Of a DNA stretch of 64,000 nucleotides, positions 32,821-45,500 are shown in pieces (position 1 is the stretch's first letter; every line of letters starts with the position of its first letter). The stretch spans positions 124,001 to 188,000 of the forward strand of contig JAJNNY010000048.1 of the NCBI GenBank assembly GCA_022453515.1, written 5' to 3'. Under the pieces are notes generated by a model. It made no database searches and had not been told where the DNA came from. It saw only the letters and a program-made list of their open reading frames with translations. Position numbers and translations under genes: made by a program. Source of the stretch: Astrocystis sublimbata (taxonomy: Eukaryota > Ascomycota > Sordariomycetes > Xylariales > Xylariaceae).

Positions 32821-35277
32821 ATGTCGTCCAAGAGCAAGAGAGTCCGTACAGGATGTCTGACCTGCAGAGAACGGCATCTCAAATGCGACGAAGAGGTCCC
32901 TGAATGCCGGAACTGTCGCAAAAGTAATCGCGAGTGCAAACGTGGTGTTAGACTGAACTTCATCGATCTGACGTGCAAGGCACCGCCGCATATACCACAC
33001 ACCGATGAGTGGACAGGTACGTCTTGTCAACCCGTACGATTAGTTATCGCTATTCCTAACATAATTCAAGTGGCTTTCGAGGACGAGTCGCGCCTGGTTG
33101 CTTCGGAGTATCGAGGAGGCTTGGAGAGATATGCCAAGCGCGAGACCCATATCACCATCTTAAAGCAGCAAGATCCTACCGATGCGTCACCGCCAAAGGA
33201 TACTCCAACCAGCAAGTCTACGGATTCGCGCACGACTGTGGAAGAAGGGTCTTCCGCGTCAACAATTTATCCTCAAACTATATACTACCATGAGCGCGGC
33301 CCGGCACATCAGGACATCTCATACGATACCCAGATGCCATCACGCAAAAGCAGCAGTGTTACGTATGCTCACTCAATATCAACAGTGAATACGACTGGGT
33401 ATGGGGGTCCTATGACGAGCCCATTTGGGCAGGTCGAGAATACGGACAACAGCTTCCGCCATCGCCGCCAATATGATAGTAGCGACATCTCGACAGCACC
33501 TTCTGTTGCAGGTGTGACAGATGCCGAGCCACAATCGGCAACGCGCGGACCTGGATCGGGCCATACGGGCATCCACAGCGAGTTCGAGGATGCTACTATG
33601 GTTTTGCGGAACGACAGCCCAGGAGAACGTGGGTTCCTCGACACACCCGAAGAGATGCATTTCATGCAAGTGTTTGTTTCGGAAGTAGGGCTTTGGATGG
33701 ACAGCCTCGACAAGGAGAAGCATTTCTCGCGCCTGATCCCCTACCACGCCCTCAAGTGCCCGATGCTCCTCAACGCCCTCCTCGCCTGCGGCGTCAAACA
33801 CCTGACCCTGACACAGCAGTACAGCGACGAGAAGGCTTTGTTCTACTACGACACGGCGACAACGCAGCTTCTGCGGAGCCTGCAGAACCCGGAACGCAAT
33901 ACGGCAGAATGCGCGGCGACGGCCGTGGTGCTCAACGTGTACGAGATCATGAGCGAGAAGCCGACGCAGCGGATGAGCCACATCGCGGGGGCGCGGGCGC
34001 TGATCCGGGAGTGCGGGTGGAACGCGACGAGCTCGGGGCTGGGCGCGGCGTGCTTCTGGCTGAACGTGGGCATGGAATTGCTGTCGTGCCTCGCCTTCAA
34101 CTGGCAGACGGCGTGGGACCCTGAGACGTGGGGCGTCAACATGGACTTCGACACGGAGAAAGACCTCGGCAGCGAGGAGATCTGGGTCCACCGCATCTTC
34201 TTCATCGTCGCCAAGATCGCCAACTTCCGCGCCAGCGTGCCCAAGTTCCAGGAGATCAACCCGGCCGACGAGCAGATCCGCTTCCAGGCGCGCATGGCCG
34301 AGTGGAGCCGCCTCAAGGGCATGTGTGATCGCTGGAACACGTCGTGTCCCCGGCCCATGCACCCCTTTGGTTATGTCCCGCCGACTGCGCAGAGCACGGG
34401 CAAGGGGTCGCTGTTCCCGAACGTGTGGTATGTATTATGTCCTCCCCTTCAAACTTGTCGGATGTGTGGCTAACATATGTGCCCAAGGTTGATAAAAAGA
34501 GCTGCCGTAGTCGGCAGGCTCTACTACCACATGGCGCAGTGCGTGCTGGCACAGACCGACCCGTCGACGCCCCCGAAGTCCAAAGGCGCGCGTGAATCAC
34601 AGCAGTACCACGCGCACCAGGTCTGCGGCATCGTCGCACACAACAAGGACCGCGGCGTGGCTTCGGTATCAATCCGGTCGCTCGCATTAGTCTCCGAGGT
34701 CCTGACCGACGGCGCCGAGCAGCAGGAGGTCGTCGACATCCTCGAGCGCATCGACCGCGAGACGGGCTGGAAGCTCGGCGATGTGGTCAAGGGGCTCAAG
34801 AAGAAGTGGGAACAGGAGAGGCATCGGATAGAGACGCCGAGCCTCACGGCCCAGATGATCGGTCGCCGCGGCTCCAAGCCGGCACCGCCACTCCAACCTC
34901 CCGGCAGCGGAAGAAGCAGAAAGGGGAGTGGGAGTGCCGGAGCCGGGGCGAGCAGTAATCAGAAGCAGCCGATTGATCGCGTCGCTACGTCTCAGAGAAG
35001 CCCGCTCGGCTCTGCTACGGGGCCTCAGCAGCAGATGATGCTGACACCCGTGATGCAGGTGCCGGTGACTACGGCGCCACAGCAGATGCAGCCCGTCGTG
35101 ACGTCGTCAAATGCGTCTTCGGCGGCGGCGGCGCCCGGTGCCGCGTCGCAGCAGCGGCCTATGATGCGCGTCAATCCGCTGAGCTTTGCGGATTTCAGCC
35201 TACCGAATCATCCGTACCAGAACTGGTACGAGCCGCCTAGTCGGTCGAATTCTTATCACTCGCACGGTCTGCTTTGA
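32821..35277 (+). CDS. Zn2Cys6 fungal-type transcription factor
   Basis: Nuclear DNA-binding regulator. Three exons (32821-33016, 33071-34427, 34488-35277) join over 54- and 60-nt GT..AG introns to 780 codons. The zinc cluster is at the very N terminus with Cys at about 12, 15, 22, 29, 32 and 39 (C-x2-C-x6-C-x6-C-x2-C-x6-C), starting CLTCRERHLKCDE. A fungal-specific regulator domain (about 300-560) follows, with YHALKCPMLLNALLACGVKH and SHIAGARALIRECGW. The C-terminal ~150 residues are Ser/Gln/Pro-rich with QQ and Met-rich stretches, like an activation region. The start at 32821 is the first ATG in frame and puts the zinc cluster 11 residues in. The N-terminal block resembles regulators conserved across Pezizomycotina, so it need not belong to the PKS locus 7 kb away; its targets are unknown. 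Confidence 0.92.
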
Positions 35278-36106
35278 AGGTCAGAAGATACTTTCTTGCT
35301 TCTCTTGCTTATATTTGGGAGTTATCTTGGGACTACCTATATACTTGCTACTGAACAACCCAAGGACTTGTGGAGAGGGTAACCAGATCTACGCCGAGGT
35401 ATGGACAATTCAACCAGCTGATCATTGCTTGAGAGCCAAGCAGGTTTACATTCGTATATAAACTTTTGGACGTGTCTATTGAACCCGGTATATTGAGAAA
35501 GACAGCATAGAGGCAATATAGGTATTGATTAATGTATAGCGGTTTGAGATTGGGCGTTTTGGATGGTACGAGATGGGATTATCATGGCTTGTAAGCAAGG
35601 GAGTTTGCTGTTATATCAGGATCCGCGCTTCGTGGGCGTTAAGGGTTTATGTAAATTACGACTTCGGATTACTTATAGATATATGAAATATGACCCAAAT
35701 GGGGCTCAACATAATACAGCTAGGATTTTGGCCAAGTAATCAATCAATCATTCAAGTACTACGGTCCTCGACGACCCGATCCATGGGTTTTAGCGTAACA
35801 GTATTTACGATGCCCACAACTTTGTGATTAAAAGCACCTATCATATAGTGAGTGTTCCTGAAATATACTAAGAATTAGAACTAAGACAAAATGTCAATGC
35901 CTTACGCTATAGCATTTAGGTAATCTTACAGTCTTTCCGGCGTGTGCTTGCATGTAACGTGAGTTCGAATTCGAAATGTACTAATTCGTTACAGAACTTT
36001 TCCTTGCTTTTCAACTATTACTAGTTAATCGACTTCTTTTCATTCATGCCACCGACCTCGCATGCCATAGACAACACCACTAACTATCCGAAAATGTGAC
36101 GCATCG
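35278..36106. other. Intergenic, AT-rich
   Basis: 829 nt between convergent stops, visibly AT-rich from about 35640. The short palindrome TTCGAATTCGAA lies near 35964. No gene is seen. It marks the left edge of the accessory part of the window. Confidence 0.5.
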
Positions 36107-37253
36107 TCACTGTCCCATCTGCCGCTCAAGATCTTCCACCATGGACTCAACAACCTTGACTGCAATCCGCACACCGTGTTCGATATCTTTGCTGTCGTGC
36201 TCAATCGGCGTGTACATGTAGAGGAGCCTCTTCTTCTCGTTCCGGATGTGTACGGCGGCTAGGGAAGCGAAGTATTCGTAGCCGCATAGGGTGCGCGGAT
36301 GATCGTGCGAGATAACAGTTTTGGCTCCCTGTTGATATTAATTAACCCCATTCGAAATGTTTTTGCAGGAAACTTTTTGATAGGGTAATTACATGCTTCG
36401 ATATCGGTCTTTACCTTTTGATGAACGTAGTCTATGTCCAAGCCCGTAGATAACTTATCTGGCATGTCATTCAACCACTTACCTGACACGTCAGAGCAGT
36501 CCTCTCCGCCTTCATTAAAGTCTGCATGATATCGACCATCGATATCTGGCATGTCGTACCCATCTCTGTACCCATGTTTCTCAAGACGAAACGACTCATT
36601 GGGTTGATCGAGTATGCCCATGTGCAGAGCGGCAGCGACTGGGAACAGCCAATTTACTTCCTCGCCGCCCTCGTCAGTCTCGTCATAGTATATTCCCCAG
36701 CATTCCCGCTCACCCTCCCACATGCCGGGAATTTGACGGCGAATCCACCTCCAGGAAGAACGAACTGGTGAAGGAAACACCACGAGTCGGATATTCGGCA
36801 GCCCGTTGCCGCGGAAGATCACTCGCGGCAGCGCGTTGGCGATAAGCCACGACGAGTTGATGGGCATTGGTCGACGGTCGTTGTAGTCCCAGGGCGAAGC
36901 GTTGGGGATTGAAAGGTCAGTTACGCATAATTTACCAAGAATAGAGGTAATTTGTCCGTAAACAGATTGAAGAGCGGACGTGGGGAGTCATGATTAGTTG
37001 AAAAGCCAATGTATGCTGGATAGATACGTACCCCCCCGCCGGTGATTATCACGTTGACCTCTTCTGGCCGCGTCACGTCACATAGCACCTTGACTCTTGC
37101 CCATGGTGATTCGGGGTTCGCGGGCCAATAGGATTTTGACTCCATGTTCTCTGGTGTTTGGCTGAGATGGAGCTGTGAGGATGAGAAATAATCAGAGTGT
37201 CGAACAGGAGCCAGGGTCTCGCCGCGAAGGATGGGGGCAAGTCTTTTGGCCAA
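36107..37253 (-). CDS. Unrecognised fungal protein; first splice acceptor apparently lost
   Basis: Not recognised. The 3' part is well supported. An exon ending at 36415 (HQK) meets GTAAAG, and an 86-nt intron ends at 36329 with AACAG. The last exon (36328-36107) reads YEYFASLAAVHIRNEKKR and stops at 36107. Upstream, the frame through PINSSWLIANALPRVIFRGN is open back to about 36996. A separate open segment (37253-37032) ends in VNVIITGGG followed by GTACGT, with a CTAAT branch-like site. The two would join in phase at 36978 to give 335 codons, but the expected intron end reads CACG, and no AG exists between the branch-like site and the in-frame continuation. Either the acceptor is non-canonical or the gene is damaged. 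If translation starts at the Met at 36867, a 224-residue protein remains intact. It is rich in Trp, Tyr and Asp and has no signal peptide or membrane segment. Confidence 0.5.
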
Positions 37254-37938
37254 GGTCCCCTCTGACGCCTTTCATAATAAATGCAAGCAATTACGTCATG
37301 TATATGTTATAGAGCGGTGAGGGATGATTTAACGCATAAGAGGGACTCAAGAGTTTCTTCGGTGGTGATAGGACATCGCTCGAGTTACACAACATTTGTG
37401 CCTTGGCTGAGACCTGCTTTAAGCACTATCTAAGTACGTTTATCACATACATAGCTTTCCTTAAGCGGGTAAGACCTGTCTGGATTGGTTGGAGCAGACC
37501 TAAGTGTTGCTTTTTATGTACACGGGCACATCAATGGAGGGTGGCATGTCTCACTCGAGTCTCGAGATGCAACTCCACTACTGCTTGGTCACCATGCATT
37601 CATTACAACCATGGTCTGGATGTGGCATACTCTGATTAATTAAACATGCCTGGTCGTCAATAGCAAGCAGCCAAATTTGTCGTTCAACACGGTCACATTC
37701 CTCTCGGCTATTTTCCTGAGCAGTCCGATACTCGCACCAAACGCCTTTCCTGTCCAAAATCCAATGTCGAGTGGCACGTAGACTATGAACTTGGTCACCA
37801 TCTCATCTCACTTTGTTGTGTTATGAAACTGAAATCTTATAATTAACACATTGGCCTTCGTCGTACTGTCATAGGAAGGCTACTTTGTATAGCCGCATCG
37901 CCTGCACCGCCGCGGTTTAATTAGATGTTGAAAACCTC
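37254..37938. other. Intergenic between two unrecognised genes
   Basis: 685 nt. No supported coding frame; the open frame 37403-37639 has no features. It holds the promoter of the 37253 gene. Confidence 0.5.
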
Positions 37939-38592
37939 TCATTCCGTCAGGTATTTCAGGATATCGCACGATACGACCGTGTAGTAGGCTGAAAGGCAAG
38001 GAGCTCTATTGTCGTTGCCCTCGTTAGGTCCATCAGAATGAAGCTGAACACACTTGACATTTTCTGGTATAAAGGAATCGGTAAAATGCCCTGACTCCTC
38101 CATTTGCTCGTAGAGTGTCGCATCAATAGTAGATGTCATCTCACATTTCCACCTGGGGTTCTTTCCTTGCTCTTCTAGTACAGCGGTGAGCCGGTAATTC
38201 CAACCCTTATTCTTAAACTTGCGCCGACGTGTCCTAAAGTGTTTGACTAAAAGCTGCAGAGGCCACGTAAATCGGCGGATTGCGCGGTGAAATCGGCCAT
38301 CGGCCGACTCTATCTGGACCCCGCGCGACCGCCAATGATCAAGCAATTCTTGTTCCATGGCTGGATTGCGAGCTTCATACATATAGTCGGAGTTCCAGCG
38401 GCATGGGACTTTTCGACAGGTTGGACCGCCAATGTTACCCGGTACGTCACCCCGGCTCATAACCGGATCGTTCAGCAAGGGCCAGGGCGGCAGTATTATG
38501 CGACTGGGGGGGAGGGAGCCTTGCGGCGGGCGGGTAGAAATGTACATCGTTAATGATGATATGCCGAGGATGCAATGGATGAAGTGGCACAA
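37939..38592 (-). CDS. Unrecognised 217-residue protein
   Basis: Not recognised. A single open frame on the minus strand. The first ~45 residues are hydrophobic/Pro-rich (two ATGs: 38592 and one 15 codons later, MYISTRPPQG), so the true start is uncertain. The body is basic, with a cluster of Arg/Lys (FRTRRRKFKNKGWNYR), then an acidic C-terminal half containing several Cys. No known domain, catalytic motif or clear membrane span can be seen. It lies head-to-head with the MFS exporter (302 nt between starts), which suggests a shared promoter. Its reality rests on the length of the frame and its non-shadow position, so it could be a spurious frame or a fragment of a longer gene. Confidence 0.45.
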   Translation of the reverse strand: MCHFIHCILGISSLTMYISTRPPQGSLPPSRIILPPWPLLNDPVMSRGDVPGNIGGPTCRKVPCRWNSDYMYEARNPAMEQELLDHWRSRGVQIESADGRFHRAIRRFTWPLQLLVKHFRTRRRKFKNKGWNYRLTAVLEEQGKNPRWKCEMTSTIDATLYEQMEESGHFTDSFIPENVKCVQLHSDGPNEGNDNRAPCLSAYYTVVSCDILKYLTE

Positions 38593-38894
38593 AGTAGTTC
38601 GAGGATCAGAATGTTACGTGTGACTTGATTTCCGTCAGTATAATATAATATGGCGCGATATACCTGGGGGTGGTAAATTAATGGCTGGGCGCTGATGAAA
38701 GTTTCACGTACGGTTCAATGGTATTGCGTATCCTTTAAGTGTATATGGCATCTGTAGGTAGTGCGCATCATACTTGGTGCATTTCTTGGTGATCTTGATG
38801 TGTGGTGGCTCGTCCTATCCATATATATTTGACACTCTACCTGATTGAATATCTCCCATCAAAATTGAGTTCAACACTACAAAACGACACAACG
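38593..38894. promoter_or_regulatory. Divergent promoter of the unknown gene and the MFS exporter
   Basis: 302 nt between divergent starts, with AT-rich patches (ATAATATAATATGG near 38640; TATATATTT near 38820) that could serve as TATA-type elements. No specific operator was recognised. Confidence 0.4.
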
Positions 38895-40716
38895 ATGCAA
38901 ACCCAAGAAGCCGAGAAGAGTCCTGCCCGGGAGCATACACGACCTAGCAGTCTGGTCGATGCCGATCATCCGCCGCCAACGAAGCAGTCAAAGGCCGTCT
39001 TCATCGTGATTACATTGGCCCTCATGTCTGCCATATTTCTTGCAGCATTGGACGTAAATATACTTTGTATGTATCATTCTCAATATATCTTAGAACCAAT
39101 ACTAACGAAGACCCCAAATCGTAGCCATCGTAATTCCTACAATCACTACAGAATTTGGCAGCATAGATAACGTCTCATGGTATGGCGCTGCTTATTCACT
39201 GACGAAGATGGCATTCCAACCGACCTTTGGGAAAGCTTATTACTTGTGGCCTCTCAAGTTTGTTTTCTTGTTCTCACTTGCATTATTTTCTGTGGGATCG
39301 GTGATCTCTGCTGTGGCACCAAATTCCCCTATTCTCATATTTGGTCGTGCAATTCAGGGTACTGGCTCGGCTGGTCTCTTCTCTGGTGCCTTAACCCTCG
39401 CGGCATTCGCAGTTTCGAAAAAAAGGATTCCATTCTACACCTCACTCCTCTCCAGCATGTACGCAGTAGCATCACTGCTTGGCCCTATCATTGGAGGGTA
39501 TGTGACTCAAAGTCATCTGTCTTGGCGATTTTGTTTCTGGATCAATCTTCGTAAGTCACACGACCCAACATGCGATGGGCATGAACTCCATGAGCCTAGA
39601 CCATACTAACAAGTGAATATCTCAGCAATCGCGGCCGTTCCCGCAACCATCATCACAATCTTTTATGCTGAACCGAAGCGAGAAACGACGAAGGCAAAAT
39701 TTGTCGATAAGCTCGCAGGCTTTGATCCGATTGGCACTGCTCTCCTGGTTGGTGCTATCACCACGTTAGTTCTTGCCCTACAATGGGCAGGCACTCAGTT
39801 CCCTTGGAGTATTCCCAGAGTTTGGGCTACATTGGTCGCCTCTGCAGTCCTGGTGGGCTTGTTCATCGTGGCACAAGTCAAACTAAAGGAACGGTAAGTC
39901 GATCGGATGAGAAGCCCCGGTCGTCGCGACATGCAAGAAGAAGCTGACTGGAGAAGCGCATTAATACCGATGCGAATCTTGACTCAACGTACGGTAGCAC
40001 TCAGCTGCGCGATCTCATGGTTGCAGATTATGGCCGTTACCGCCCTCACTTACTACCTCCCATTCTACTTCCAGGCTTCCAAAGGCTTCTCACCTTCCCA
40101 GGGAGGGACATATCTGCTTGCACTTGCAGTTCCTAACTCCTTTTTCTCCATCATTAGCGGGGCCGCTGTGACCCTGAAAGGATTGTATACACCATGGATT
40201 ATGCTAGGGGGTGGACTGTTGAGTGTTGGGTCTGGACTTTTGTCTACCCTGAATCAAAATAGCGGCGATCCGGAGATCGTGGGCTATCAGATACTGGCGA
40301 GTGCGGGCTTCGGATTCGGGGTTCAGCTACCCCTTGTCGCGATGCTTGACGTGCTGCCCCAAGCAGATATACCTACGGCAAATGCATTGTATCCTTTCTT
40401 CCAAGCACTTGGCACGTCCCTCGGCTTGGCAATAAGCCAGACTATATTCGCGAGCACACTTACGAGAATCCTGGCACTTGACCTCCCTCCTGATGCGGTC
40501 CGGTCCGTCTTGGACGCTGGAGCTGCCGCTGTCAATAGCGGTGGCATCCCCGCAGACTTGGTACCTCTCGTTTCCGATGCCTATAGGCGAGCGGTACAAG
40601 ATGCCCTTTATCAGTCAGTCGCTTCAGCGGGGCTCACGGTTGTTCTTGGTTCCTTGTTGACATGGAAGATCACAAGCGACGTATCAGTCGAAGCGGGTCA
40701 AGATGCAGATGACTAA
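38895..40716 (+). CDS. MFS drug/metabolite exporter (DHA2-type, 14-TM class)
   Basis: Plasma-membrane proton antiporter of the group that exports fungal metabolites and toxins. Four exons (38895-39066, 39125-39550, 39626-39893, 39954-40716) join over 58-, 75- and 60-nt GT..AG introns to 542 codons. The N terminus is polar. TM1 contains FLAALDVNILSIVIPTI, the DHA2 counterpart of the family motif LDxTIVNxALP. FGRAIQGTGSAGLFSGA is the motif around TM4, and SLLGPIIGGYV is the antiporter motif in TM5. Hydrophobic spans continue to a polar Asp-rich tail. The third acceptor (CTGACTGGAG at 39944-39953) has its branch site very close to the splice site; other AG choices give stops. All frames are intact, unlike the PKS 1.9 kb downstream on the same strand, so the exporter may still work. 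It probably served that cluster. Confidence 0.9.
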
Positions 40717-42581
40717 TTAAAGATGACCTAGATGTTTCGTCGTGAGGCTATCCGGGCAGGAAAATGAATGTTTCATATCGATGTTAGGCAAATATTTGTG
40801 CCTCAACGTCGGCAAATCTTTCTGCCATTTGACTGATGTATTCATAACTAGATAACCACACATGTTTACTCTTGCAGTCTCTGTCCTAAGTCCTATCAAA
40901 AGCTTTGAGTTATGATTTGCCTCACAAGGAGGCAAAATCTGTATTTTTATTAAAGTGTGCAGATTGCTTTTAGCTTGAGGTGACATACGAAGGACGGCGA
41001 AGCAGCCTTTCAGCGCGCTCATAGTCCTCAACTTACGGATACACATTGTGTAGATGCAGATGACTTGATCAATTATGTAATTAATATGTGTCGCTTGGCT
41101 AAGACTGCGGACTTGTCGATCTTAGCAGCAAAATGAACGTCAAGCTAATACTCTCGCGGCAGGCAACCTGCTTCAACCCCAGATCAAATGCATCCCAACA
41201 TAAGTACGTGCGTTAGCTTCAATGCTCCAAGATCGTGCTAGGATTCAATCAATGTCTAAGGCGACTGAACAAGTCTCGTCATGCTTCAAGTGCGTTCCTA
41301 CATTTTGAATTATCAAGTCTCTTCGCTATTGACTCCATGAATCGCGACGGTTATAATGTGCCCATTAATGAAGCTGTTCACTCTCTCAACGTTTGAGCGG
41401 ACTCTACTTTTGGGGGAGAGCCTCTCAAGGTGACTCAAATTAAAGATCTGACCAGGTGATGGGCCGTTCTTGCTGTGTCTATACGGCACAGCAACCATCT
41501 CCGACTGTTCTCTGGCTTGCCGGGGCCCCGGCCTGCCACAACGACTGCCGTTCTGCGGCAATGAACCGACAGCAACTCTTCCGGACAACTGACGCTATGA
41601 TCTCGACTAGTTATCTTTCTTCCAAAAGCCACGACCGTCGACCGGCAATCTCAGGGACGTTGATCGGAAGAGCCCCAGTTAAACGCGGTGCAAGACTAAT
41701 TATATCGGGATCGACGGGCCTACAGCCCGTCTCAACAGCTGATCCACCCAAACTGCGAGTTTCGCAAATCGATGACTTCGCTTGAGCCAGAGTGTGCATC
41801 TTGAAAGTGGAGTATTACAAATTGAGGTAGGTACAACAAAACACATCTTGACTTCGATTCATGCAGATGCACATTTCAAATAGATGTGTTTGACTTATTG
41901 ATCATACATTTGGACCCTTACCATTATTCAGATAAATCATAACGTAATTACCACTTGTGAATATGTGGTTGGAAATGGACGAAGTGGAGAATATCTGTCA
42001 TCGATGTCAGTTCATACTCAGTTCAAGACTTGTCAATACTTCTCCTCATCTCTTTCGCGGCTCGGTTTTGGCTGCTTGTTCATTCGGATGTAATATGTCA
42101 TAATACCTGTATTAAGAAGGTAATGTACAGGCTGCGGTTACGAATCTTGGCAACTCTATCAGTATGATGGTTAAGGTAGCAACTATCGTGACTTGGGCCA
42201 CTAGATCTAGACTTTCGGACTAAGGCAGGTATGTGTTTGATGCTGCTAATGGAGGGTTGGATCAACGGTGGGACTCTGCGGGCGAAGACTTCGGTAATTA
42301 GTTGCGACAACGTCGAGCCATTCCATACTGATCATTCCACAGTCGCAGGTTGGTCTCGATTTCCGAGTTCGTCAACGTACAGCACCCACGATAATGCGAA
42401 CCTCGATACCAGGGCGGCGTTGGCCGTCTGGTCGTCTAGCGGAGTCCTGGCCAAACTTCTAGATGATTGACTATAAAGATAGAAGGTGCTCTACATTGAT
42501 GTACCAGTCAGACAAACCTGAGGTATACCGAAACTCTCAGGTTCAAACTTTGTAGAAACTTGAAACCCATCATTCACTATT
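40717..42581. promoter_or_regulatory. Intergenic upstream of the PKS locus
   Basis: 1.86 kb holding the MFS 3' flank and the PKS promoter. The open frames here (for example 41313-41588 and 41456-41785 on opposite strands) overlap each other and have no family features. No operator with a known consensus was identified. Confidence 0.45.
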
Positions 42582-45500
42582 ATGGCTACCTCTGAGCCGA
42601 CCCCAATCGCCATCATTGGCATGGCATGTCGATATCCTGGCGGAGCTGATAGTCCGGAGAAACTTTGGTCTCTGCTCGAACATGGAAAGAATGCTTGGCG
42701 CGAGTTTCCCAAGGAGAAATTCAATTGGGACGCGTTTTACCACCCTCATCCCGAGATTGGCGGCGTTAACATAAACCATAGAGGAGGTCACTACCTCGAG
42801 CAGGATATAGCTGCATTCGATGCAGCGTTTTTTGGAGTCGCTCCTTTGGAAGCGGAGGCTCTTGATCCTCAGCAACGAATTGTTCTTGAGGTTTCATGGG
42901 AAGCCGTAGAAAATGCAGGAGTTCCCATTGAGAAATTCAGAGGGTCCAACACTTCCGTCTATGGTATGACCAGTCTCATAGGTTTCGCGAAAGTTCGTAT
43001 ACTGATGACATTGCAGTCGCTATGCTTGGTCACGATTTTGAGCACACAATCATGAGAGACCCTCTCTCACTTACGAAATATCATAACACTGGTGCAGCGA
43101 GGACTCTGGTTTCTAACCGTGTCTCTTACTGCTTCGATCTTCAAGGTCCATCAATCCTGTTGGACACGGGCTGCTCCGGAAGTTTGGTTTCTGTTAACCT
43201 CGCATGCCAGAGTCTGCGCGCAGGAGAAAGCGACATGGCATTAGCTGGAGGTGTCGGCATGGCGTTCTCTCCTGAAGCAATGGCGATATTGTCAATGCCT
43301 GGGTAAGCAATGTTCTCTCAGCCTAACTGATTCGAGCTTCCATCACTAACATCATTAGCGTACTTAACCCCGACGGACGATGCTATGCATTTGATGATCG
43401 TGGTCAGGGTTATGGCCGTGGTGAAGGTGCTGGTATGATAGCGTTGAAGCGGCTAGATGATGCTATCCGTGATGGCGACAATATTCGAGCCGTTATCCGA
43501 AACTCGGCAGCTAACCAGGACGGCCGAACCAACGGAATTACACTCCCCAGTCAAACAGCTCAAGAACGTCTTGGTCGCAAGGTTTTCGAAGAACTGGATT
43601 TTAAGCCCCCCCACGTCCAATATGTTGAGGCCCATGGCACCGGTACTAAGGCAGGAGACGCTGCCGAGTTGAATGCTATCCATAACGTCTTTTGCGAGGG
43701 TCGCCCAGCTGATAAGCCATTGCTTGTTGGAACGCTCAAACCAAATATTGGGCATACCGGGTCTGCTAGTGGTGCTGCCGGTATCATCAAGACAGTTTTG
43801 GCAATGGAGAAGGGAATGGTTCCTCCTAACCTGTTACTGAAAAATCTCAAACCAGGCTTAACCCCGAAAGCTTGGAATATTCAGGTGAGTAAGGCTTTGA
43901 TACCTCAGACATGGGCTTCGCTGACCAAATCTGACAGATCCCCCAATCACTTACCCAATGGCCTGCTACAGAGTCTACTAGGAAAGCAATTGTCAATAGC
44001 TTTGGATCGGGCGGTACGAATGCCATGGTCGTACTAGAATCACCAAGGGTTAAAGCAACAGAAAGGCTGCCTGACAATGGTAAATTACCCCTGACCCGCT
44101 ACGCTTCCTCGAATTCATTTCTTCGTACCTCCCCAACCTGATATTTGCTTACTGATACACTCATAGAAATCAAGAGCCTGACTAATGGTCTCACAAATGG
44201 CCACACAATGGCCTCACAAACGGCCACACGAACGGCCACACAAATGGCTATACAATTGAGACGTCACACTCACCAACTATTAACACCCCTCGTCTGTTTA
44301 CACTCTCCGCCAAGTCTGAAAGTTCTCTATCTAGTGGTATTCGGAATCTGAAGAACTACCTATCAGAAAACACTCACCTTGATTTGGATGATCTCTCTTA
44401 CACTTTGACCGCGCGAAGATCCAACTTTCAATGGCGTTCATCCATTGTGGCGAACGATAGCCAAAGTTGAATAGACGCGGTCGGATCTAGAGCGTTTGCT
44501 CCAATTAAGGCAGCGACACAGAATGGAACTGTGTTTGTGTTCACTGGACAGGGAGCACAATGGGCCCGTATGGGTTACTGTCTTATGAAAACCAATTCGG
44601 CTTATTCTCGATCTATTCGTCACTCCGATCAGAAATTGAAAGATCTGGGAGCGACTTGGAGTTTGGTTGATGAGCTATCCAAAGACTCCGAATCGACTCG
44701 GCTTAACGACAGCACGTTTGGTCAACCAGCAAGCACTGCGGTCCAGATTGCCTTGGTTGATCTCTTGAGGGAATGGAGAGTTCATCCCGCGGCTGTTATC
44801 GGCCATTCCAGTGGGGAAATAGCTGCCGCCTATGCAGCTGGAGCCATCACGCACGACTCGGCCATACACGCTGCTTACCACCGCAGCTTCCTTGCAGCCG
44901 CGTCAAAAGATCTTTGTGCTCATCCTGGTGCCATGATGGCCGTTGGACTCGGAAAACATGATGTAGAGAGGTACATTAGCAATCTCTCTTCTTCGAAAGC
45001 TGTCGTTGCTTGTGTCAATAGTCCTTCTAGCACAACTATCTCGGGCGACGCACCAGCTATCATGGAACTGAAGCAAGTCTTGGATGGTGAGGGCATATTC
45101 GCACGTTTGCTCAAAGTTGACACTGCGTACCATTCCCATCACATGGAATTGGTAGGGGGTCAGTATCTCAAAGCCTTAGGAACCTTCGATGCGGGCACTG
45201 TCCAGAATTCCACGCGGTTCTTTTCTACTGTGACGGGAGACGAAAAGCACGACGGTTTCGGAGCAGGATATTGGGTCGACAATCTGGTGTTCTCGGTTCA
45301 ATTCTGCGATACCATCCAAAGGCTGAGCCGGGATATCGGTCTGTCGTCATTGACCTTCGTCGAAGTTGGTCCTCATAAAGCATTAGCCGGACCTATCCGA
45401 CAGTCATTGGATCATCTACAAGAATTTCAGGATGCAGATATCTCATACAACTATATTTCCACTCTGGTCCGACTTGAGGACGACCTGATGGCGTTGATGC

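Noticed and set aside
33379..34362. 327-codon minus-strand frame
   Set aside because: Shadow of the GC-rich second exon of the Zn2Cys6 gene; His/Arg/Ala-rich composition without motifs.
44145..44351. Separate small gene in the KS-AT linker
   Set aside because: It is the out-of-frame continuation after the short repeat unit; the coding frame carrying conserved linker sequence is a different one.
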